64,000 bases of DNA from JBBRTJ01 sp038244535 (GTDB taxonomy: Bacteria; Actinomycetota; Acidimicrobiia; Acidimicrobiales; Ilumatobacteraceae): NCBI GenBank assembly GCA_038244535.1, contig JBBRTJ010000004.1:11505-75504 (forward strand), written 5' to 3'. The notes beneath the pieces were generated by a model that had not been told where the DNA came from, ran no database searches, and worked only from the letters and a program-made list of their open reading frames with translations. The first letter of the stretch is position 1. Each line of letters begins with the position of its first letter. The translations under genes and the position numbers were made by a program. Of this stretch, positions 1-6,441 are shown piece after piece.

Positions 1-1
1 C

Positions 2-418
2 GACGGTGGGTTCAACGACTACGTCGAGCAGAACGATTCGGTGTTCAGTGGACCACTCGGCAGCACGCTGGCCCACCTCGTCAGCGCCGCTCCCGATCCC
101 GCCGCTGGGCCCCCGGCTTACGCGGCGGTCGTCAGGGCGACCTGCGTGTCCGGACAGGCCGGCGCCGGGATGGCCGGTGGGGTCGAGATCGCCGAGGCCG
201 CTACCCGCATCGGTGGATTGACGACGTCCTTTTTCGCCGACGTCACGGGCGAGTACGGCGGGGTCGCGTGGATCACCACCGCACCCGACCTGGCCACCCT
301 GGAAGCGTCCAACGAGCTGGTGAACGCCGATGCGGGCTTTTCGGCGATGGTCGATCGGATCGCCTCGGCGTACCTTCCCCACGCCGCTTCCACGATGTAC
401 CGCCGCCTTAGCAGCTGA
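2..418 (+). CDS. 3' part of an unrecognised protein, cut by the window edge
   Basis: The frame is open from the left edge to a TGA at 416-418, giving 138 residues with no start in view upstream (a GTG at 41 is in frame but internal-looking). Coding composition is good. The last 50 residues (ITTAPDLATLEASNELVNAD through AYLPHAASTMYRRL) have the look of the second half of a dimeric alpha+beta barrel of the NIPSNAP / antibiotic-monooxygenase type, in which helix residues scoring a time series of samples are followed by a short terminal strand. That assignment is only by feel. The function is unknown. The gene ends directly against the toxin-antitoxin remnant. Confidence 0.55.
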   Translation, partial: DGGFNDYVEQNDSVFSGPLGSTLAHLVSAAPDPAAGPPAYAAVVRATCVSGQAGAGMAGGVEIAEAATRIGGLTTSFFADVTGEYGGVAWITTAPDLATLEASNELVNADAGFSAMVDRIASAYLPHAASTMYRRLSS

Positions 419-419
419 A

Positions 420-606
420 CGCTCCGATCGGCGCCGGGCTCGTCATCGCCTGACCGAGGTGCGCACCCTTGGCGGTCTCATCGCGGCAGGGCGAGCTCGA
501 CCGGCGCGTCGACTGCTGTCCGAGCTCGGACCTGCGCTCGATCGTCAACGGGGGTCAAGTCGCTCTCGCCGGTGTTGCAGGAGCAGCGCAACACCGATCG
601 ACCCCG
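420..606 (+). pseudogene. Remnant of a Phd/YefM-type antitoxin (5' truncated, frameshifted)
   Basis: There is no intact ORF. In the frame of codon 453 one reads DRRRARHRLTEVRTLGGLIA and then AAGRARPARRLLSELGP, matching the usual second half of a Phd-fold antitoxin (beta strand 'grpvArLvpl', then 'LiaeGraRPa'). Near 552-560 the homology jumps to the +2 frame, where KSLSPVLQEQRNTDRP is the expected C-terminal toxin-neutralising tail. So at least one indel is present, and the N-terminal DNA-binding half is missing because the preceding gene ends at 418. The position immediately before the VapC start supports the reading. The family call is from memory of typical antitoxins, not an alignment. Confidence 0.35.
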
Positions 607-690
607 ATGCCCTACTACCTCGACACCTCGGCGGCCCTGAAACTCGTAATCACCGATCCGGAGACGGCTGCATTGGTGGCCGCATCGACG
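607..690 (+). pseudogene. N-terminal stub of a VapC-like PIN-domain toxin
   Basis: An ATG at 607 opens MPYYLDTSAALKLVITDPET, the canonical first strand and helix of a PIN domain, with the catalytic acid in 'YLDTSA' and a family-typical spacing to 'E-T-A-A-L'. Similarity stops after about 27 residues. The remaining PIN acids (the second Asp/Glu cluster and the C-terminal 'D..LA' motif) are not found in any frame downstream, where the recombinase element begins. An intact protein would be about 130-140 residues. The toxin is therefore non-functional, and the break lies about 55 bp before the left inverted repeat of the recombinase element. Confidence 0.45.
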
Positions 691-746
691 GGCGACCCCG
701 GGAGTGACGATCAGCCGCCCAGTGTTCCGTCGTCCCGCGCACAGAT

Positions 747-763
747 TGCCCGGTATGTGCTCG
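747..763 (+). repeat. Left inverted-repeat arm of the recombinase element
   Basis: TGCCCGGTATGTGCTCG matches the reverse complement of 1812-1828 at every base. It lies 105 bp upstream of the recombinase start and therefore could also lie in its promoter region. Confidence 0.8.
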
Positions 764-867
764 GGATGCCAGTGGGGTGGGGGTCAGCGAGGAGTCCCTG
801 GGGCAGTTGACTCGGTGGTCGGGTGGTGTCAGCGGTGGAAGCCATCCGACATCTTGGAGGTCCCGTC

Positions 868-1788
868 ATGGCTCCCGAAACGCTCCCTGTCCGTCTGCCC
901 CGCCCCTATGACCAGGTGTTCACCGATCCCGAAGCGTTGACGTTGGCGGGGTTCTTGGCCGGCTACTCCGGTCTGACCCGCGACGCCTACGCCCTCGATC
1001 TACGCCAGTACGCCACATGGTGCACCCAGGTCGGGGTCGGACTGTTCGAAGCCCGCCGTGCCCACATCGAAGCCTTCGCCCGCGACCTGGAAACCCGGGG
1101 CCGGTCCCGAGCCACGGTCGCCCGGCGCCTGTGCACGGTGGCCTGCTTCTACCGCTACGCCGAACAAGATGGTCTCATCGAGCACTCGCCGGCCGTTCAC
1201 GTGCGCCGCCCCCGCCTCGACTACGAGTCTCACGCCATCGGCCTGGACCGCGGCGAACTGGGCGCCATGTTGGTCGCCGCCGGACTCTCCGGCGCCCGCG
1301 ACCATGCCCTGGTGTCGTTGCTGGCCCTCAACGGGCTGAGGGTCTCCGAAGCGGTCGGGGCCCGTATCGAACAGCTCGCCGTGGAACGGGGCCACCGCAC
1401 CCTGACCGTGACCCGCAAAGGCGCCAAAGTCGTCACCATGCCGTTAGCCCCCCGCACCGCCCGCGCTGTTGACCTTGCCGTCGGCGAGCGGTTCGAGGGA
1501 CCCATCCTGCTCGGCGCCAACGGCGCACCATTGGACCGCCACGCCGCCGCCCGGATCGTGCGCCGCATCGCCAAGGCGGCACAGATCGGCAAACGGATCG
1601 GGCCGCACAGCCTGCGTCACGGGTTCATCACCGCGGCCCTCGACGCCGGCGTCCCCCTCCGCGACGTCCAAGAAGCCGCCTCCCACGCCGACCCTCGCAC
1701 CACCATGCGCTACGACCGAGCCCGCGTCTCACTCGACCGTCACGCCACCTACATCGTGGCCACCTTCATCGCCGGAGCCGCCCGCTAA
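868..1788 (+). CDS. Tyrosine recombinase (phage-integrase family), solo element enzyme
   Basis: 306 residues. The ATG at 868 is chosen because TTGGAGG lies 7 bp upstream; an in-frame GTG at 823 has no such site. An N-terminal SAM-like core-binding domain (about residues 20-110) precedes the catalytic domain. All catalytic residues are visible: Arg in GLRVSEA (about 157), Lys in TRKGAK (about 185), His-x-x-Arg in HSLRHGF (about 248-251), His in SHADPRTT (about 272) and the nucleophile Tyr in MRYDR (about 282). It should cut and rejoin DNA at paired inverted half-sites through a 3'-phosphotyrosine. It is about the size of XerC/D but is distinct from the chromosomal XerC encoded at 53.3 kb, and it lies within a 17-bp inverted repeat. 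Likely a mobile or inverting recombinase. Confidence 0.9.
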   Translation: MAPETLPVRLPRPYDQVFTDPEALTLAGFLAGYSGLTRDAYALDLRQYATWCTQVGVGLFEARRAHIEAFARDLETRGRSRATVARRLCTVACFYRYAEQDGLIEHSPAVHVRRPRLDYESHAIGLDRGELGAMLVAAGLSGARDHALVSLLALNGLRVSEAVGARIEQLAVERGHRTLTVTRKGAKVVTMPLAPRTARAVDLAVGERFEGPILLGANGAPLDRHAAARIVRRIAKAAQIGKRIGPHSLRHGFITAALDAGVPLRDVQEAASHADPRTTMRYDRARVSLDRHATYIVATFIAGAAR

Positions 1789-1811
1789 CCCCCCAAGAAC
1801 CGCTGGCGCCA

Positions 1812-1828
1812 CGAGCACATACCGGGCA
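1812..1828 (-). repeat. Right inverted-repeat arm of the recombinase element
   Basis: CGAGCACATACCGGGCA is the exact reverse complement of 747-763. It starts 24 bp after the recombinase stop codon. No other copy was seen in the window. Confidence 0.8.
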
Positions 1829-1935
1829 CTATGCGCTCATGCGGGGACTTTCGGAACCAGAAGCGCAGATGGCTGCTCAAGCAGAACCGTCTGATGCGCC
1901 GATGAGTTCGGGCCCTCCGAGCGGTCTGCACTGAC

Positions 1936-2424
1936 ATGGAAACTGAGCGCGTTGCCGCGTCCATGACGATCGATGCCACGCCAGCAACGGTGTTCGCGGT
2001 GCTGGCCGACCCGTCGACCCATAGCGCGATCGACGGCACTGGCTGGGTTCGAGAAGTTGTCGACCGATCGCCGATCGCCGAGGCCGGGCAGATTTTCCGG
2101 ATGAGCATGTACCACGCCGACCACCCGGACGGTAACTACCAGGTGGTCAACCAGGTCCAGGTGTTCGACGCTCCTCGCGCCATTGCCTGGCTGACGGGGC
2201 AGGAGTTGGGCGACGGTCAGGTGGAGTTCGGCGGCTGGGTGTGGCGTTACGACCTCGCGCCGCATGGCCCGTCCGAGACTGAGGTCACGCTCTGCTACGA
2301 CTGGTCAGCGGTGCCGCAGTTCATCCGAGAGCGAGGCATCCACTTCCCGCCGTTCGGTCCTGAGCATCTCGCCAACTCCCTGCGACACCTGTCCGACCTT
2401 GCGACCCGAAACTCGACGCCCTAA
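1936..2424 (+). CDS. SRPBCC-fold protein (polyketide cyclase / START-like)
   Basis: 162 residues beginning METERVAASMTIDATPATVF. This is the standard first strand and helix of an SRPBCC domain ('a.i.asp..vf..l.d...'), followed by beta strands around VVNQVQVFDAPRAIAWLTG and a late EVTLCYDWS strand, with the C-terminal helix at EHLANSLRHLSDLA. Such proteins bind hydrophobic ligands in a deep cavity; the substrate here cannot be predicted. No signal peptide or membrane segment is visible, so it is cytoplasmic. The 147 bp between the recombinase and this gene hold only the right inverted-repeat arm. The neighbours give no pathway hint. Confidence 0.75.
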   Translation: METERVAASMTIDATPATVFAVLADPSTHSAIDGTGWVREVVDRSPIAEAGQIFRMSMYHADHPDGNYQVVNQVQVFDAPRAIAWLTGQELGDGQVEFGGWVWRYDLAPHGPSETEVTLCYDWSAVPQFIRERGIHFPPFGPEHLANSLRHLSDLATRNSTP

Positions 2425-2458
2425 CTGCCGCTATGAGTGCTGAGGCATACTCGTCGCT

Positions 2459-2695
2459 ATGAGGCGGCGACGGGTGAGCGAGTGGATCGAGAAGTCACCG
2501 GGCCACGCCGCTATTGGCTCCCTCGTGTTCGTCCTGCTCAGGCTCGCCCTGACCATCACTCCGGAGACTTTCGTTCATCCGGGCCGGAGTTCGGCTCTGT
2601 TGATCCGGCTGACCGGGATCGCTTGCGTCGTCTTCTTTGGCCTGTGCGCTGTGGTGTGGTCACGTCGCGCCCTTCGGGACGGCTCGCGCTCATAG
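2459..2695 (+). CDS. Small predicted membrane protein, unrecognised
   Basis: 78 residues beginning 34 bp after the SRPBCC gene in the same direction, so probably co-transcribed. A basic N-terminus (MRRRRVSEW) is followed by two hydrophobic stretches, about residues 19-33 (IGSLVFVLLRLALTI) and 48-66 (LIRLTGIACVVFFGLCAVVW), ending in a basic tail. This predicts a two-helix inner-membrane protein with both ends in the cytoplasm. I do not recognise a family. Confidence 0.5.
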   Translation: MRRRRVSEWIEKSPGHAAIGSLVFVLLRLALTITPETFVHPGRSSALLIRLTGIACVVFFGLCAVVWSRRALRDGSRS

Positions 2696-2763
2696 CTGCC
2701 GATCGGCTCGTAGGTCGGACGGCCTGGTCAGCGGCAGGCGCCGGGATCGGGCCGTGTGTGTCG

Positions 2764-3278
2764 ATGGGTGGCGGCGGCGAGGGGGCAACAGTGGTGGTTC
2801 TGCGCTCAAAGTGGGCACGCATCCGCACCTCGTCCTGCCTCCTCGTCGGCGCGCTGTTGGCCAGCGAGAACGCTAGGGACCGCATCCCGTCAACCGCATT
2901 GTCCATCGGGGTCCGCGTGGCCGTGGCTCTTGTGGCCTGCGGGGCGATCATGCGGGCGATGCGGTCCAGGCTCATCGTCGACGAATCGGGCATCACCAGT
3001 GCCAACGTAGGGTCCACACGGTCATGGCCTTGGCCCGGCGTTGGCAGCGTCGGATGGGATCGGTCGCGGCTCTTCGGAATCGCCATCGCGGTCAGCGTGC
3101 CGGGCGATCCCCGGAAGCGCCTCGCATCACGACCGGCATGATTGGACACGCCGCCACCCCGCATCAGCGAGCGCGCATGAAGGCACGACTCAATCCGATC
3201 CTGGCCCGTCACGGGATCGAGAACACGCTTGCCTCGGAACCACGATGTACCTGGTTTCCCCTCCGTGGGACCACCTGA
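2764..3278 (+). pseudogene. PH-domain-like membrane protein, probably frameshifted
   Basis: From an ATG at 2764 the frame reads through to a TGA at 3139-3141 (125 residues). It contains a hydrophobic segment (TALSIGVRVAVALVACGAIM) followed by RSRLIVDESGITSANVGSTR and WPWPGVGSV, the pattern of an actinobacterial bacterial-PH domain ('rLvvDe.Gvtv.N...tr.vpW.dv'). The expected C-terminal helix ('...v..LN..LarhG') appears instead in another frame as QRARMKARLNPILARHGIE, ending near 3278. This suggests a single-base indel at about 3090-3140. If the short form is real, the domain lacks its last helix. The role of the family is unknown. Confidence 0.4.
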
Positions 3279-3733
3279 CGGCCCCGACGCCTACCTGCCT
3301 ACAGGACGCTCAGGACAACGCCTGCAGCGAGGGCCAGCAGAGGCAACAGGCCGAGAACGCGAAGGACCATTCGGTCCTCACGGCTGGCACGCCAACTCCG
3401 CAACCCGCGAGCAATAACGGCCACGGACCTCACCTGCCACGGCTCAGATGTCAGATCCTCCGCCACCGCCTACCCCCGTTGTCGTCCCTTTGCCGATTCC
3501 CACCGGCCGCCCCGATCCGCCGATCGGTCCGGCCTAGGCGGTGCGGTCGTCATCGTTGTTCACACCTACCCTTTGACCGCGCCGCATCATCGGGGGGACG
3601 AATTCGCGGTGCTGACATCCACCGGGGGTTGCGGCGAGGGTGCCCAGGGCGGAGAATGACGAGGCTCATCGCAGTAGCGATGGGAAGCACACCCGGTGAG
3701 CCCTCCGGACGGTGGGTAGCCGGGTGTGGCGCG
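3279..3733. other. Gene-poor stretch; one doubtful 44-codon membrane-peptide ORF
   Basis: No convincing gene lies here. On the minus strand 3433-3299 a GTG opens a 44-residue peptide ending RMVLRVLGLLPLLALAAGVV then LSVL, i.e. a basic N-terminus and one transmembrane helix. It has no clear ribosome site and could be chance. A small hairpin (AGGACC-ATTC-GGTCCT, 3363-3378) lies within it. The rest resembles eroded island DNA. Confidence 0.25.
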
Positions 3734-4276
3734 TCAGGGGTCAAGTGCAGTGACCTCGATCCCTCGGGCAATCCGCCGTCGCCAGTCGCCACCAGCGCCT
3801 ACGGCCCACACGATCCCGTCGATCGCCCAGAGCAGGGGCTCCTCGTGGGCTGAACGGTGGTCGTAGGAAACCGCTGAGTTCGCAGCGTCGAAGGCAAGCT
3901 CAAGGGTCTGGCGGTCGCGAGCCGCTTGAGCGTCGTCCTGGTGATCGAGCACCCACACCGATGTGCCCCGGGCAACCGCCGTCATCGCGGCGGCGCCGAG
4001 CAGTTGGTGGCGCGCCTCGATGCGGCGAAGGCCAAGGGGTCGGTGGAGCACGAACACCGTGGCCGTCACATCGAGCTCTCCAACAGCGACCAGGATCCGG
4101 CGGCGTCGGGTCGGCGACTCCTTGGCCATGTGGATGCGGCGCTGACCGGGCAGGAGCAGCGAGCGCATCCGACGACGGGCCTCGATCACGCCACCGGTGG
4201 GCACGGTGAGAAGGCCGAGCAACATCGCGCTGGCACGCTCGCTCTCGTCACTGAAGGCCCACACCGGCCCGCTCAC
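3734..4276 (-). CDS. DUF3800-like protein, possible RNase H-fold nuclease
   Basis: 180 residues, GTG start at 4276, 20 bp downstream of the integrase stop and in the same direction. The N-terminus MSGPVWAFSDESERA carries the acidic 'DES' motif that opens DUF3800 proteins. HMAKES (about residues 49-54) and a late EEPLLWAIDGIVWAVGAG segment with an Asp in a hydrophobic helix provide further conserved acidic/His positions. DUF3800 is thought to be an RNase H-like fold; the catalytic role is unproven. Close relatives of this length are common as uncharacterised actinobacterial proteins. Its place next to the integrase suggests island cargo. Confidence 0.6.
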   Translation of the reverse strand: MSGPVWAFSDESERASAMLLGLLTVPTGGVIEARRRMRSLLLPGQRRIHMAKESPTRRRRILVAVGELDVTATVFVLHRPLGLRRIEARHQLLGAAAMTAVARGTSVWVLDHQDDAQAARDRQTLELAFDAANSAVSYDHRSAHEEPLLWAIDGIVWAVGAGGDWRRRIARGIEVTALDP

Positions 4277-4296
4277 CTCGTCGCCGACCGACGAGC

Positions 4297-5463
4297 TCAG
4301 CGCACCGCGGGTGGCGAGCCCGAGCGCTTCACGGTCTTGCTCGCCTGCTCCAGGATGTCACCGAGCGTGTCGGCCGCCGCCTTGTCGGCGGACTGCAGGA
4401 AGTGGGCGTACACCCCGAGGGTCGTCGCTGCGTTCGCGTGTCCCAACCGACCGGACACGGTATGGACGTCGACGCCGGAGGCGAGCAGACGGGTCGCCGC
4501 GAAGTGGCGCAGGTCATGGAAGCGAACCCCTTCGATGCCCTCCTGGGCGCAGAGTCTCGAGAAGGCAAGCGTGATCCGATCCGGCTTCCACGGCGTCAGG
4601 CCATCCGGCGCATCAGAAAAGACGAATGCGTCGTCGCTCAAGACAACATCGAAGAGCGCGGCACGCTCCTCCATCGCCGTCTTGTACCGGCCGAGAAGAT
4701 CGACCGTCCCCGAGTCGAGCGCCAGGCGTCGAGCCTGATGGGTCTTGGTGTCCTTCTCGACGACGTCGCGACCAAGTTGCACCATGGCCCGATCGACCAG
4801 CACTTCAGCGCCAACGAGATCAACAACCGACCATCGCAGCGCGACGAGCTCGCCCCGCCGAGCGCCGGTCACTGCAGCAACGTGAACGAGGACGCCCAGC
4901 TCGGGGCTGCGAGAGCTCTTGGCCGCATCGATCAACCTGATCACATCCTCCGGCGATGGCGGCTTCAGCGCGACACGGCGCACGGGCGGCGGAGTGGCGC
5001 GATCAGCAACATTGAAGCCGACCCATCCCCACCGCACCGCCTGGCTGAGCGCCGAGCTGCACACGGCATGGACCTGGCGGATGGTGGCCGGTCGGAGTCC
5101 CTCATCGGAGAGCGCGCGGTAGACGCGGTCGAGGTGCACTGACGAGAGCTTCCTGAGCTTGACCGTGCCGAGGGCCGGGTTGATCCGGCGAGCGATCACG
5201 AGGCGATAGCCGGCCAAGGTGGTCGGCGACAACGATCCACCGACGTTGTCGAGCCACAGGGCAAGAAGCTCGGAGAACGTGACCGCTGACGCCGACACCT
5301 GACCGTTGCCCACATCGGTGACGAGCCGGTTGAGGGCCTGCTCTGCCTCACGCTTGGTCCCGCGGAACCCTCGCACGACGCGGGAGCGCCTCCCCGTGAG
5401 CGGATCACGGCCGGCTTCGACCGCCAGCTCCCAGTAGCCCGCCCGGCCCTTCACCGCCCGCAT
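4297..5463 (-). CDS. Phage-type tyrosine integrase at a tRNA gene
   Basis: 388 residues. The ATG at 5463 is preferred over a GTG at 5475 because GGGGAA sits just upstream of it. Domain order is an N-terminal arm-binding/AP2-like segment (WELAVEAGRDPLTGRRSRV), a SAM-like core-binding domain (about 60-160) and a catalytic domain with Arg in TGARRGELVAL, Lys in KDTKTHQARR, HDLRHFAATRL, LGHANAATT and nucleophile Tyr in VYAHF. The start codon faces the 3' end of the tRNA-Arg gene 124 bp away, the standard geometry of an element integrated at a tRNA. Three direct repeats lie in between. The other attachment site was not found in the window, so the element probably extends past the left edge or has decayed. 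Confidence 0.9.
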   Translation of the reverse strand: MRAVKGRAGYWELAVEAGRDPLTGRRSRVVRGFRGTKREAEQALNRLVTDVGNGQVSASAVTFSELLALWLDNVGGSLSPTTLAGYRLVIARRINPALGTVKLRKLSSVHLDRVYRALSDEGLRPATIRQVHAVCSSALSQAVRWGWVGFNVADRATPPPVRRVALKPPSPEDVIRLIDAAKSSRSPELGVLVHVAAVTGARRGELVALRWSVVDLVGAEVLVDRAMVQLGRDVVEKDTKTHQARRLALDSGTVDLLGRYKTAMEERAALFDVVLSDDAFVFSDAPDGLTPWKPDRITLAFSRLCAQEGIEGVRFHDLRHFAATRLLASGVDVHTVSGRLGHANAATTLGVYAHFLQSADKAAADTLGDILEQASKTVKRSGSPPAVR

Positions 5464-5478
5464 CGTTCCCCGCACGAC

Positions 5479-5519
5479 GGCGGACAGTAGCGAAAATGGC
5501 GGACAGTCTGGCGGACACT
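5479..5519 (+). repeat. Three direct repeats GGCGGACAST upstream of the integrase
   Basis: GGCGGACAGT occurs at 5479-5488 and 5498-5507, and GGCGGACACT at 5510-5519, spaced 19 and 12 bp start to start. They lie between the integrase start and the tRNA, where arm-type integrase sites or a regulator's operator would be expected. The function is inferred from position only. Confidence 0.5.
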
Positions 5520-5586
5520 CGGGTGTTCGCCCACCATCTGGGAGTCTGTCAGCTCACCACACCCTGATTATGCAGGCTTTATCCGG

Positions 5587-5660
5587 CGCCCCCGGCAGGA
5601 TTCGAACCTGCGACCGGCGGATTAGAAGTCCACTGCTCTGTCCAGCTGAGCTACGGAGGC
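5587..5660 (-). tRNA. tRNA-Arg (anticodon UCU)
   Basis: Reading the minus strand from 5660, a full 74-nt cloverleaf folds. The acceptor stem is GCCTCCG with CGGGGGC, the D stem GCTC/GAGC with a 9-nt loop, the anticodon stem GTGGA/TCCGC around loop CTTCTAA, the variable loop has 5 nt, and the T stem GCAGG/CCTGC encloses TTCGAAT. The anticodon TCT decodes AGA, a rare codon in DNA this GC-rich. The 3' CCA is not encoded (discriminator G followed by CCGG). Its 3' half faces the integrase gene and is the likely attachment site. Confidence 0.95.
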
Positions 5661-5672
5661 GTGAGGTGAGAC

Positions 5673-5699
5673 GGTACCCGCGCAAGCAGTGCGGGTACC
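5673..5699. other. Inverted repeat between tRNA-Arg and the META gene
   Basis: GGTACCCGC (5673-5681) and GCGGGTACC (5691-5699) form a 9-bp stem with a 9-nt loop, 31 bp before the ATG at 5730. No T-run follows on either strand, so it is more likely a leader hairpin or protein site than a terminator. Confidence 0.5.
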
Positions 5700-5729
5700 T
5701 CTACGCTCCTCGCCCGGGAGGAGGTCTTC

Positions 5730-6407
5730 ATGGCGCGAGCCACCGAGAACATCGATCAGCTGCGCGGCACCACCTGGCTGGTGACCGAGGTGGCGGGACG
5801 TCCGATCGGCCCCGGCAGCTCGCTGACCTTCGGCACGCAGGGTGACCTCACGGGCAGCGGCGGGATCAACCGCCTCCGGGGTTCGTGGTCGAGCACCGCC
5901 ACCAGCGTCCACGTCGGTCCCCTCGCCGTCACCCGGATGGCCGGTCCTCCTGAGCTCATGGAGCAGGAGTCGTCGGTGCTCGAAGCGCTTCAGGGCGACC
6001 TGTCGATGGCGCTGCGCGGCGACGAGCTCACGCTGGGCAGACTGACGCTGCGCCGGGAGCGGCCGGCCCGGGTGGTGCAGGGCACAGTCGGCTATCGCGA
6101 GCGCAGGGTTCTGCCACCCGAAGCGGTCGTCATCGTGACCGTCAGCGATGTCTCCCAAGCTGACGCGCCGGCCACGATCATCGGCCAGCAGCGCATCGAC
6201 GGCGCCTCGGGGGTCCCGGTGCCCTTCCGCATCGAAGTGCCGACCGGGTCGATCGATCCGCGCCACACCTACTCGCTGTCAGCGCGCATCACGGTCGACG
6301 GCGCCTTGCGATGGATCACCGACACCCACGTGCCCGTGCTCACGCGGGGCGCACCCGACGGTGCCGACCTGATCCTGGTCGGCGTGCCTCCCGGCCCCGT
6401 TCGCTGA
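5730..6407 (+). CDS. META domain fused to a YbaY/YscW-like domain
   Basis: 225 residues; ATG at 5730 with a strong GGGAGGAGG just upstream. Residues about 8-110 resemble a META/HslJ domain (LRGTTWLVTEVAGRPIGP, then GDLTGSGGINRLRGSW, then a late LTLGRLTLRRE strand). Residues about 118-220 resemble the YbaY/YscW type III-lipoprotein-chaperone-like domain (VQGTVGYRERRVLPPEAVVI, later PFRIEVP, YSLSARITVDGALRWITDT). Both domains usually occur in secreted or lipid-anchored proteins, yet no signal peptide or lipobox is visible, so this copy may be cytoplasmic. Function unknown. It is the only plus-strand gene next to the cinA operon and converges on cinA. Confidence 0.7.
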   Translation: MARATENIDQLRGTTWLVTEVAGRPIGPGSSLTFGTQGDLTGSGGINRLRGSWSSTATSVHVGPLAVTRMAGPPELMEQESSVLEALQGDLSMALRGDELTLGRLTLRRERPARVVQGTVGYRERRVLPPEAVVIVTVSDVSQADAPATIIGQQRIDGASGVPVPFRIEVPTGSIDPRHTYSLSARITVDGALRWITDTHVPVLTRGAPDGADLILVGVPPGPVR

Positions 6408-6441
6408 CCCGCCGCCGGCCAACGTCGGCCCGCTCGAGCGC

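Larger units (their letters stand above)
747..1828 (+). mobile_element. Solo tyrosine-recombinase element bounded by a 17-bp perfect inverted repeat
   Basis: A 17-nt sequence at 747-763 (TGCCCGGTATGTGCTCG) recurs exactly in reverse complement at 1812-1828, so the two copies face each other around a single tyrosine recombinase gene (868-1788). Similarity continues imperfectly on both sides; for instance GCCAG follows a few bases inside each arm. The unit is about 1.1 kb and carries nothing else. It could be an IS-like element that uses a tyrosine recombinase, or a segment that the recombinase inverts. True ends and any target duplication cannot be fixed from one copy. The flanking vapC stub suggests past insertion damage nearby. 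Confidence 0.5.

Noticed and set aside
3041..3853. A 270-codon plus-strand open frame in the gene-poor stretch
   Set aside because: Arg/Pro/His-rich composition, no domain, and it runs into the opposite DUF3800-like gene.
1..5500. A distal attachment site matching the tRNA-Arg 3' half
   Set aside because: Scanning for the T-arm sequence and the acceptor end found no second copy in this stretch.
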